Origin: Telmatactis stephensoni
Lineage: Eukaryota > Cnidaria > Anthozoa > Actiniaria > Isophelliidae
Assembly: GCA_029948255.1 (NCBI GenBank)
Contig: JALIZF010001688.1
Coordinates: 179,501 to 243,500 of the forward strand
Reading direction: 5' to 3'
DNA length: 64,000 bases
A program made the translations under genes and the position numbers. Each line of letters starts with the position of its first letter. Within the stretch, counting starts at the first letter, position 1. Positions 57,101 to 64,000 of the stretch are shown one piece after another. The notes beneath the pieces are model-generated. The model was given only the letters and a program-made list of their open reading frames with translations. It searched no databases and was not told where the DNA came from.

Positions 57101-59449
57101 TGGACTATAGTTGATGTATTGGTGGCTGGACTATAGTTGATATATGGGTGACTGGACTATAGTTGATATATGGGTGACTGGACTATAGTTGATGTATTGG
57201 TGGCTGGACTATAGTTGATGTATTGGTGACTGGACTATAGTTGATGTATGGGTGACTGGGCTATAGTTGATGTATGGGTGACTGGACTATATTTGATGTG
57301 TGGATGACTGATGTATGAGTGACTGGACTAGTTGAGGTATTGGTTTCTAGACTTACTGGGAGATCTATGTTCCAGATGAAGGCGACATATCTAAAGAACA
57401 TGCATTCTACAAGCTTCTAGGAGACAAGCCAGGCCAGAAAAAAGTAAGACATAGTCTCACGTCCCTGTGTTATACTCTGTGTTCATTTGACATAAAAGGT
57501 TAACAATACTACTCTATTCTAGACTAAACCTCTCGCAAACAATACCCATCAAAGCAGCGTACATTGGACTATTACCTCCACGGGAAACACACGCGATTTC
57601 TCTTGAGTACAGCATAGTATAATAAAAATAATAACTGTTTGAATGCCTGCTTGTATCAACAGGAAGAGGGTGACTACGGTTCATTCGTCAAAACACTTTT
57701 GAGGTAATAATCTACATCAAATTGTGACTGAGAACAAATTTGTTAAGTCATTGCAGAATTGTTGATAAGAGCCTCCGGGAAAATAGAGCGATAGATAATA
57801 AACATAACTATTAGATTTCATTTTACCATGCCTATGTACTTTGAGGATTGCACAGCTACATGACGTCAAAATTTAATGTGTTGATATATAACAAAAGAGC
57901 TCCACGAAACGTGTGCATTTATTATCAGGGTGCAGGCCCTCGGCCAAATGAAATTTAATTAATTTAATTTTGCATCAAAATATTTCAACCTATCAAAACG
58001 CGCCTAATAATATTATATAATAATAATTATAATACTGTGACGTCATCCGTAGCGTCTATACTTTTTAACACGATTCTCGATCTATCAGTGCTCGATAATA
58101 TACCAAACTTTATCACTTTTATTACTGTTTAATGGAGAATGACTTCTTTAAGTTAGTGCTGTTTCTTTCACGAACTGATGCAGATCAAATCAATAGGCAT
58201 GTTGGTTTGTAGGGTGACTGTTAGGATGGATTGCAATCCTGTGAGAAACACTGACATACTTTATATTTGGTTTGTAAGGTTTTCAGAACCCCAACCAGGA
58301 AGACCACCAGAGCTCAGGGAAATTGCCAAAGGAAGAATCTCAAGGAGTTCTTTGAACTCAAATGACGGTATGTGAATAGTTCGACTGATCAATTAGTTAA
58401 TGGTGTGTGTTACCCTCCAAGCAGAGACCCAAACGCATGAATAGAGTGTCTGTCAAGATATTTTCTATATTCTATATGCTGACCTACATTGTTTTTTGTC
58501 TGAAAAAAAATTTGCTACATGAAAAAGAAGCCAGTTCTAATACTATTCGATATTTTAGTGTTTATGTTGGATACTGGATATGAGCTACTCATCTGGGTTG
58601 GTTCCAAGGCAAGCGTTGATGAGAAGAGGTTGTCACTGAAAAGAGGCCATGTAAGTACCTGTGACAAGAACAGCGACCTCAATAGAGGTCAGGCAAAAAC
58701 ATTCGGGTTTTTCTCCTTAATATACCATAAACAAACGCTAAAATATAAAAGGAATGTACTTTCATCGTTTTCAGTCGATGTTTTCTTCTATGATGACATG
58801 TTAATCCCCAGTTGACTAGCGTACGCATAAGTACTAGTAGAAGGACATAGGCAGCGAATGTGCCTATGCTTAGAACTTGTTCTAGGTTGCCGTCTTCAGT
58901 TATTTCTGGTGAATTCAACTCGCTCTAGTACTTTGAGCTCGTGCAAGTGTCTGGCGGTCTCAAAGCAGGTCTAAAAATAACGCAAACGCGTGAACATGTC
59001 ACATCACGTGACGGATGTCTCTCAGTCTCCTGGTTATAACTAGACAGACCTGAACTTAGGGCATTTTCCATTTAGTGGCCAGAACGTCTGTACATATTTC
59101 AGTTCTTAGTGTCAGCCGTAACCCGTCCTAAGAAATGAGGCGTACCATTTAAGGACTAGTAACATACCATTTTGAACTTCTTGTCGATCCTGTTCTCGCT
59201 GAAGTCCGCACACGCCCAGGGACCGAGGAAGACTTTAAGTTGAACTGTACCTTTTTGAGCCTCTTTGAACTCAGAAGCAATTCCCATTTGTCGCCTACAA
59301 AGCGAATTGTTTGAATAAATCCAATAAAGAGACTAACCCCTTGATTGTTGCAGGATTACCTTATAACAACCAACCATCCATTGGCCGCCATAACTGTTTT
59401 TGCGGAAGGCAAAGAGAGTGAATGTTTCAACAACGCCTTCGATCAGTAA
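42873..59449 (+). CDS. Gelsolin/severin-like actin-binding protein, paralogue 2 (14 coding exons, 371 aa)
   Basis: Spliced model. Exons: 42873-42959, 43076-43165, 50717-50806, 51315-51410, 53204-53298, 53788-53860, 54148-54243, 54748-54813, 56192-56228, 57376-57443, 57663-57703, 58279-58367, 58559-58650, 59354-59449 (TAA). Phases match paralogue 1 at every junction, which fixes weak sites: donor GTTCGT after 56228, and the acceptors before 57376 and 58279. Same three-repeat architecture: G1 with GDSY and ADEYGTAA, G2 with KPRLLRV, NDVFILD and IYQWNG, then the linker [11 protein letters not shown], and G3 with [15 protein letters not shown] and a C-terminal AITVFAEG segment. Exon 3 is 21/30 and exon 4 is 27/32 identical to paralogue 1. 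The ATG at 42873 (context ATCATGG) opens the exon. Intron 2 is 7.5 kb and hosts a Harbinger element; intron 9 ends in a 26-bp minisatellite. Severing or capping of actin is inferred from the family. Confidence 0.92.
43735..45000 (+). CDS. Harbinger transposase-derived DDE nuclease (HARBI1-like), 421 aa
   Basis: Single-exon ORF with ATG at 43735 and TAA at 44998-45000. It belongs to the DDE endonuclease family of PIF/Harbinger elements (Pfam DDE_Tnp_4 type), which cuts and joins transposon ends. The catalytic triad is visible: D209 in AIDGTH, D296 in LLGDGAYP and E334 in STVERAFG. The family motif [10 protein letters not shown] lies between the first two, and LKGRWRIL and CCILHNFC follow the glutamate. 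An N-terminal arginine-rich stretch (residues 18-31) could be a nuclear localisation signal, and a helix-turn-helix-like segment ([18 protein letters not shown]) precedes the catalytic core. Length is within the usual range and no key residue is missing. Its partner is the convergent Myb-like ORF downstream; HARBI1-type nucleases are known to need such a partner for nuclear import and DNA binding. Confidence 0.95.
   Translation: MVDLFVILWMFYFRCLARRRAIANRRRRRRFFGLLLQTIRRRFLFISNIQTTTLALLIQAHQHLRSIDRPWRLDRPQFGWFEMLLQDDTQSHYWKEHFRMTKNTFLELVNLVSPYIARRNTRFRQAISPPKRVAIALWRLATGAGFRDIGTHFDVGKSTCVTITKEFCQALNRFSRRFIQFPVNCRDTTRAIALFQDHCKIPQAVGAIDGTHIQIIAPENPFDYFDRQHHYSVIMQAVVGENLTFLDTAIGYPGSMHDARVLRHSELFRKAENGDILTEPVLNKNGIQIKPFLLGDGAYPLLPWLMKPYPFNGHLTAQQQNFNRTLSSARSTVERAFGVLKGRWRILLKRLDNRFINVPEVILTCCILHNFCQQAGEEFDDDELLRRVITIERNYLHSRRQQNAVQNPGGQAVRQQIENDL
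45427..46362 (-). CDS. Harbinger accessory Myb/SANT-like (trihelix-type) DNA-binding protein, 311 aa
   Basis: Open frame on the - strand with TAA at 45427-45429. The frame is open upstream to about 46461 without an earlier ATG, so the first ATG, at 46362 (MSHPNH), is taken as the start. An unrecognised upstream exon cannot be excluded. After a Pro/Ser-rich N-terminus comes a Myb/SANT-like domain with spaced tryptophans ([16 protein letters not shown], then [11 protein letters not shown] and [18 protein letters not shown]), as in the second protein of Harbinger elements. A basic patch ([17 protein letters not shown]) is a likely bipartite nuclear localisation signal. The C-terminal ~60 residues ([19 protein letters not shown] and onward) are a charged Gln/Glu/Lys-rich coiled coil. 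Known role in the family: it binds subterminal sequence and brings the nuclease to the DNA. Confidence 0.88.
   Translation of the reverse strand: MSHPNHVHPASTMFPYIDPFNQFEANDGNLNIVPQFPIHQYPGLSNRYSGHSTALYFPASTSAGRSSPCPSTASSASGVDNSGDLAVQIDENGAKTVTTKWSEDQTKVLVKEWKEHIQEIESSKSVEAWSKIVETVNKVGPTTKSKKQCKDKIRNLKKAYKDAKQENGKTGRGTTTCPYYDDFDEVLGTRPVVVMPGVIQSSDMNASGSSVDSEDDDAGEEDCVTGKRRKTAESGPPEKKARKNKTKASEFAELTAKIMEMQQQQIEAAEKAQERAENLMLKLEMEQRKLDEDSRRRDQEFFLKMAQLLKK
46754..47525. other. Intronic sequence of paralogue 2 after the Harbinger element
   Basis: Nothing recognisable: no ORF with a domain, no repeat array. The small ORF at 46926-47165 has no features. Confidence 0.45.
47526..47870. mobile_element. 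MITE with ~85-bp inverted arms
   Basis: The left arm with AAGTAAGAGAAGGAATC and GCCCCGTTTGATGCTATTTT is repeated inverted at about 47783-47870. No ORF of significance. Confidence 0.75.
48052..48180 (+). repeat. Poly-A plus (GAAA)n microsatellite
   Basis: A run of about 27 A bases followed by AAAG repeats, (GA)n and mixed GAAA. Located in intron 2 of paralogue 2. Confidence 0.95.
48325..48475 (+). repeat. Dispersed repeat, copy 2
   Basis: Same orientation as 925-1064: GGCAAGGCGCAAAA, GGCATTTTAGGGTAGAAGCT, ACGCTGAATCCGAA and GTGTTACCAA are conserved. Confidence 0.7.
48500..50080. other. Intronic sequence without recognised features
   Basis: Remainder of intron 2 of paralogue 2. No coding exon, RNA gene or repeat array was recognised. 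Confidence 0.45.
50098..50345 (+). repeat. 21-bp minisatellite in intron 2 of paralogue 2
   Basis: About 11-12 units of GGAATTCGGAATCCAGCCYTT, degenerating at the 3' side into AATCCGGAATCC variants up to about 50410. A unit length divisible by three keeps several frames open; no protein is inferred. Confidence 0.95.
51893..52100 (+). repeat. Imperfect direct duplication (~125-bp spacing)
   Basis: AAAATTCGAAAATCTTGCAA with AAACACAAATTTGGATTTTTCGGCAAA, followed by AAAATGCTAT, recurs ~130 bp downstream as AAAATTTGAAAATCTCGCAA and TTTTCATTTTTCGGCAAA. It lies in intron 4 of paralogue 2. Confidence 0.6.
52723..53064. mobile_element. MITE family CTATTTCAAAAAAGGTTG, member 3
   Basis: The right end GGTTG complement CAACCTTTTTTGAAATAGC reaches 53064 and is flanked by TATATA. 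The left end (TATAGCAATTTCGGAAAAGG) is degraded. The arms carry GGCGAATGG/GGCGATTGG-type units (TGATGGGCGTATGGCGAATG on the left), mirrored on the right. It lies in intron 4 of paralogue 2. Confidence 0.8.
53403..53470 (+). repeat. (GAAC)n degenerate microsatellite
   Basis: Repeated CGAACGAA units with substitutions, in intron 5 of paralogue 2. Confidence 0.85.
55654..55964. mobile_element. MITE with GTAGCGAGG ends in intron 8 of paralogue 2
   Basis: AGGAGCAGTGACGTAGCGAGG at the left and the complement CCTCGCTACGCTCCT at 55950-55964 form the ends. Next to the right end is an ~18-base C run. No coding sequence. Confidence 0.75.
56330..57345 (+). repeat. 26-bp minisatellite in intron 9 of paralogue 2
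   Basis: About 39 units by length of CTATAGTTGATGTATTGGTG plus ACTGGA, with variants GATATATGGGTG and GATGTATGAGTG. Multi-unit blocks are themselves repeated (for example 56820-56960 resembles 56960-57090). The array ends ~30 bp before the exon 10 acceptor at 57375. Confidence 0.96.
57704..58278. other. Intron 11 of gelsolin paralogue 2
   Basis: AT-rich intronic DNA. No repeat or RNA gene was recognised in it. Confidence 0.5.
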
Positions 59450-59591
59450 CTGAGTCAGTGGTTAAGCTTTTCTGGTGAGACGACATCAGTTTCTATCATA
59501 AATGCTATGCTTTCTTTTACAGCCAGTTGACAACCGTTTAATACTACTGTTAATTGATTATATCAGACAGATACCCCGTACGATAACTGAC

Positions 59592-60027
59592 TTTGTTATA
59601 TACCAACTGTCAAAGTCAATTTTTCCGTGCTCTGATTGGGCGAGAGCGCATCACGTCAACGTCAACAAATTTTGCTGTTTCCCCAGCAACAACTCTCAGC
59701 GGGCAACAGTGCGGGTGTTTTGTTGACCGGTAATAACAAAACCGGAAGTTGATTGAGCTTTGAAGGCACGTTTTTGGCAGCGCGCGTTTACAAATTCATT
59801 CATTCGGGACATGCATGAGGCAAAACTCGTGTTTATTGTCAAACTTTTAAGACCAATCTACAACATTTATTCCGAGAAAAAGATGATAACCAACCAGGAA
59901 TGTCACCAAAAGAGCTGCAACAATTCTCCGAAAAAGTATGTGTGAAAAAAGGTCAGTTTTGTGTGAATTTTGTAGGCAGCGACGTTTTGCTTTTTATTTT
60001 ATTCTTTGACAGTTGGTATATAACAAA
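59592..60027. mobile_element. MITE with TTTGTTATATACCAACTGTC ends
   Basis: The left end (59592-59615) is exactly complementary to 60004-60027 over 24 bases. It contains GC-richer sequence with short ORFs but no domain. Its right end overlaps the next element. Confidence 0.85.
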
Positions 60028-60186
60028 ACACTTATTGACTGAGACCTTGGGAAAGCAGCATGTTTTGTAGTCCCTCGACCGTCAATGTTTCCCTCGGCTC
60101 CGCCTCGGGAAACGTTAGTGGTCTCGGGACCACAAAACATACCGTTTCCCTCGGTCCCAGTCAATAAGTGTTAAATAACATATACA
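60016..60186. mobile_element. Hairpin MITE with AACACTTATTGACTG ends
   Basis: Arms include AACACTTATTGACTG, GACC and TTTCCC, inverted at 60130-60173; outer AT-rich bases also pair (TATATAACA and TGTTATATA-like). Confidence 0.8.
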
Positions 60187-61190
60187 TATACTATCAGTAA
60201 ATAAATCACACAAGAAAGCTAATAAACCGCGTAAAACCATTATGATTTTGGGCTGAAACATTGACATGAAAAATAATTCATTTACTTTTACACGAGTCTT
60301 TTTTTACCTGAAACTACATAAAGGTCTTGTCGTCCTGGTCTAAACCTCGTCGAATTCTTCCATGTAAACCTACCCCTAGTACAGACATATATATGGGTTG
60401 TACCCATGAATGGAGGTTCTGTATCCTACCTAGCAGGCGTTCCTGTGATGGGATTTGACTGCGAGGGACTGGGAAACGCATACAGTAATATATTTTCACT
60501 AGGAACTCTCACAGACAAAGCCTCAGGTTTAAATAAGATATGGGAGGATCAGCCTGAGGCGGTAGGAGCGGGTAGCTCCTAAAAAGGGAGTGCGCTCATC
60601 GCTGCGGGGAGGCGGGTGGGGCTTCGAGGGCTTAACCGTCTTGAAGCTTATCACAGAGACCAACAGAATTTCAAGCCCTCATTTCGATATTTATACACGC
60701 AATGTGTAATGAGGTGATGTAACCTACCCCAAAGGGAAGCATTCCGGCCAGATTAAATTAGCAATGCAACATTAAGGGCTTTTTTATGTGGAGTTCCCAG
60801 AGAAAATAGGCTAGGGATTCTACTTCTTTTATTATTCGCATTACAGACTTTGCTTCTTGACCTGAACTAAATACCACTGTGTAACAATATATCTATTTTT
60901 GTTGATTTAACAGGTCACGTGACAGCGCTCAAGCACAATAAAGGATAACAAATATAAAATCGATTTGGCTGTTTAATTGGCACTGACATGAATATACATT
61001 TAAGCAACATGTAAACTAATTGAATAATTGTTATACCAACTAAATTAAGATGATGAATTCATTCTTTTTCGAATTGTCAAATGCAGTGAAATAAACAAAT
61101 AAGTTAATAAGTTAATTCGCTGGATGTGTTGTTACTGTCGAGCAACCCATGCCGTACTATAATTGACTTCCATTCTATTGTTTGCAATCA
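60187..61190. other. Intergenic sequence downstream of paralogue 2
   Basis: No gene recognised. Short ORFs (for example 60314-60499 on -) show no family signature. Confidence 0.45.
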
Positions 61191-61197
61191 GTATATA

Positions 61198-61400
61198 AGG
61201 GTAGCTTATTGGTTAGTGGGCTAGGCAAGGGGTCTCGAGTTCAATTGTAAAGGTGACTTGGTGCACTCAGTCGTTTCAATTTCTCTCTGTTTGTCGTAAA
61301 ACGGCCGAGCACTGATTATGGAAAGAGGGGATTTTAAGGGTTTTTAATATAATAATATTAATTCCTTCCAAGTTGAGCCGCTAGTACACTTCCTTCAAGT
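61198..61400 (+). mobile_element. tRNA-derived SINE, diverged copy
   Basis: A-box-like GTAGCTTATTGGTTAGTGGG and B-box-like TCTCGAGTTCAATTGT, then a body with GCACTGATTATGGAAAGAGG, which resembles the body of the 31351 SINE. Confidence 0.6.
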
Positions 61401-62510
61401 GAATAATGGTTATTGTATCTGACTTAGATAAAGAGGAAAGTCTGCTGTGAACTAGGTGTGGTCGGAGTTACCATAGCAACGTAAGGATGCCATCGCGAAT
61501 TTTAAATTTTGCCTTATTTCTTGTGCCAGGAAAATTTCAGAAGAATCGCTGAACAGGATTTATATCTCGTACGGATATTTCATTGCACAGTGATTTTAAA
61601 GAATGTCTGTAATAGCGTTTTCGAGAAATTTACGAGTAATTTTTTTGGGCTCCAAAATAAAGCAAACTAGACGCACACGTGCGTTCACTCGTGCCCCGGG
61701 AGGCTCCAATGACCGGCCCCGTTCGTACTCTTCAAGGGAAATAGTTAACCGTAACATAAAGACCTTTTTTGAATCGGCTAACTTAAACTAAAGATTATCT
61801 GATTAGTCAATTTGTCTGTCAGCAGCTATTAGTGTTTGCCTTTGTCCTTCTATTATCATGCATGGATATTATATATCTCCGACATGCAAAAATATTACCT
61901 GCGTATATACCAGTTTATTCAACTTTTTATTACTCGTGCCCTGGCCATAGGTTATAAACTGCAAATGTTTTTTCATTTTTTCCTGTGTTCGTCTCGAGAA
62001 TGCGGCATTCTTGAGCAATCGGTGACGTGTGCACTCCTGATTGGTTAAGAGCGTAAGAAACAATGTCCCTTCATTCATCACCTTTGAGCGCGTGCAAACT
62101 CTTCGTAGTGAAGGCAAGCCAGGAACTTTAATTTAGGAATGCAAGATGGCCGACTTCAAAGAAAATAGCTTTCAGAGATAGGCTGTTCCAGGAGTAGAAT
62201 AATGGAAAATGGAGCTTTTAACTCGAGATATACCTATAAGCATATAAGAGCTTCATGATGGGCTGATATTTTGAGCTTGATCTCCAATACTTTGACCAAA
62301 TATCGAACTCTAAATGGAGTACTTGAAACGAAGCTCCCGCGGTTCCGAGTATTTCCTTTGAGCTTGAAATCCTATGAATTTCTCACCCTACATGTTGCTA
62401 AACGAACACACATAGAGGCAAGTCAATTATATTTCTCATTCAAGCATTCAAGAAATCTTGAGAGGTTTTTTGTACTGAATTGAAATATCGAAATTCTGGA
62501 CCAGACCATA

Positions 62511-62765
62511 TACACCTATTTCAAAAAAGATTGTCACCGCTAAGAGCGATAAGCGTTAGGAAATAGGTCATTCCAAGACCGCAAAGCACTATTGATTTCT
62601 TAATTAAGCCATCCTAAATCTTTCTTTACACTCTTCCATCAAATATTTGGCTATTCATATGTAAATCAATTAGAAATCAATAGTGCTTTGCGGTCTTGGA
62701 ATGACCTATTACCTATCGATCGCCTATCGCTCTTAGCGGTGACAACCTTTTTTGAAATAGGTGTA
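62511..62765. mobile_element. MITE family CTATTTCAAAAAAGGTTG, member 4
   Basis: TACACCTATTTCAAAAAAGA at the left and its complement ending GGTGTA at 62765. Arms carry AGCGATAAGCG/AGCGATAGGCGATCG-type units next to the ends and a ~38-bp perfect-looking inner pair (GACCGCAAAGCACTATTGAT and its complement). Confidence 0.88.
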
Positions 62766-62924
62766 TTTACATTAGGTTCTATTTGACCTGGCGCGTTTGG
62801 TAACGTAATGTCTTTTATTCATATATTAAACATCTGAAACATGAACGAATTCGAAAAAATACATGATTTGTTATTGTGCCGTCAAAAACACCGTTGTAGA
62901 AGTCTTTACAGCAAACAATTTAGA

Positions 62925-63179
62925 TATATAGCTAATTCAATTAACGTTGTCGCTGAAAAAAGCCTAAAGCTTTGAGAGCGGAATTCATAAAAAAATTTAT
63001 CACCGTGACATCATTACAATAAAAAACTCACTGTATGCTCGCAAATTCTACAACTTGGACACATATATTCATTAATTTCTCAGATAGCCTACAGAGAAGT
63101 TTGTTAGTACACAAAAGATATTTGAAAGGCTTTAGGCTTTAGGCTTTTCAGCGACAACGTTAATTGAAATAGCTATATA
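62925..63179. mobile_element. MITE family CTATTTCAAAAAAGGTTG, member 5
   Basis: Left TATATAGCTAATTCAATTAA then CGTTGTCGCTGAAAA; right end complementary and reaching 63179. The arm motif here is AAAGCCT (tandem on the right, about 63126-63146). Confidence 0.82.
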
Positions 63180-63487
63180 GTGAAATAAAAAGTTTAATAA
63201 ACTGGCATATTCGCAGGTAAGACCAGGTAATATTTTACATGTGAGATATATAATACCCATAAAAACGAAAAAACCGGACCAACTTTTAAAAAACCGTACC
63301 AATGTTTAAATGGTGGCTACGGTCCTGCTAGTAACTGCTGACAGACAAATTGACAGTGATCAGATAATGATAAACTTTATTCCAAACAAAACACCAGTAA
63401 GGTATATAAGGAATACAAACAAAAATTGAATCTAAAATAATGTACACTATATAATAAAGCTATTGACCGTTACATTTGTCATGCAAT

Positions 63488-63625
63488 AATAGGCCCCTTG
63501 CAGCACGTCGGAATGCAGCTCAATTTGGAGGGCAAAACAAAAGAATCTCAACTCCAGAGAACCAGAAACCTATTGTTTTGTCCTCCAAATTGAGCTGCAC
63601 TCCGACGTGCTGCAAGGGGCCTATT
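63488..63625. repeat. Near-perfect palindrome, ~53-bp arms
   Basis: AATAGGCCCCTTGCAGCACG onward at 63488-63541 is complementary to 63572-63625 with about two mismatches. A compact hairpin MITE with a ~30-bp loop. Confidence 0.9.
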
Positions 63626-64000
63626 GAATATTATATAACAATATTTAGCAAAACACCTCATAAGAACAAAACAATGATTAATAGATTTATATCTTGGATA
63701 GAAACAATTATAATATCAACAAATTGGCTATTTTTACATTTGAATAAGTAATGGTGTTCATCCCCCACTTCATTTTCATCACACAGAGAACATAACCTTA
63801 ATTCATATGGTGTCTTCGTATATCTGCCACGTTCAACTGGGAATTAACCTATGCGCAGAGATACGAAGTCGTGTAACAGCCTGCCTATACTTTACAACAG
63901 GCACAGAATTAAAATAACATATATTCAAAATTTCATTTCATTTTTAATTCGCCTACAAGTACGAAGCTTCCCCCCAGTGTCAGTGTAAAAGAATAAGATT
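63626..64000. other. Window end, no recognised feature
   Basis: AT-rich sequence without a supportable gene or repeat. Confidence 0.5.

Larger units (their letters stand above)
61792..63370. mobile_element. Inverted-repeat element containing two nested MITEs
   Basis: Ends of ~42 bp: AGATTATCTGATTAGTCAAT then TTGTCTGTCAGCAG at the left, and the inverted copy (CTGCTGACAGACAAATTGAC then GATCAGATAAT) at 63333-63368. No transposase was recognised. Two palindromic MITEs (62511 and 62925) lie inside. Confidence 0.7.

Noticed and set aside
57351..57443. Exon 10 of paralogue 2 starting right after TTTCTAG at 57350
   Set aside because: In the phase forced by exon 9 this start meets a TGA after nine codons. 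The acceptor at 57375 gives the conserved linker without a stop.
58287..58367. Acceptor TTTTCAG at 58286 for exon 12 of paralogue 2
   Set aside because: It puts the exon out of frame with exon 11. The acceptor ending at 58278 restores the phase and the RFS start that parallels RLS in paralogue 1.

Overview
The window is a stretch of AT-rich, repeat-dense nuclear DNA from an animal, most likely an invertebrate. The evidence is GT-AG spliced genes with many phase-conserved introns, tRNA-derived SINEs, a LINE fragment, a Harbinger transposon, an LTR element and dozens of short inverted-repeat elements. There are no bacterial-type operons. A sponge or cnidarian is plausible, but the sequence alone does not fix the phylum.

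Host genes. Only two host genes can be supported, and they are tandem paralogues on the + strand. Both are three-domain gelsolin/severin/fragmin-type actin-severing proteins. Gene 1 has 14 coding exons from 14779 to 36193 and encodes 379 aa. Gene 2 has 14 coding exons from 42873 to 59449 and encodes 371 aa. Every intron lies at the same place and phase in both, so they are a duplication of one intron-rich ancestor. The introns are swollen by mobile elements.

Layout. Positions 1-14700 contain no host gene. They hold MITEs, a foldback-type element with a 7-bp target duplication (3016-4698), a TTAA-flanked element (4905-5740), and a ~4 kb foldback structure (about 6413-10376). The arms of that structure are two nested satellites, both built on 9-bp units. 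A second inverted-repeat element (10399-12882) and a polypyrimidine tract follow. Positions 14779-36193 are gelsolin gene 1, whose introns carry a short LTR retroelement with a nested foldback element, SINEs, a 75-bp minisatellite and many MITEs. Positions 36194-42872 are intergenic, with a decayed LINE, twin MITEs and an AAAAT/AAAAG microsatellite. Positions 42873-59449 are gelsolin gene 2. Its second intron contains an apparently intact autonomous Harbinger transposon (43569-46750) with both of its proteins, perfect TTA target duplications and near-perfect terminal repeats. Positions 59450-64000 are again MITEs.

The most unusual material is the foldback structure at 6413-10376 and a family of TA-flanked palindromic MITEs. 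The MITEs share about 15-20 terminal bases, but each carries its own short-motif repeat mirrored in both arms. These two observations may reflect one mechanism that makes mirrored micro-repeat arms; that link is inference.
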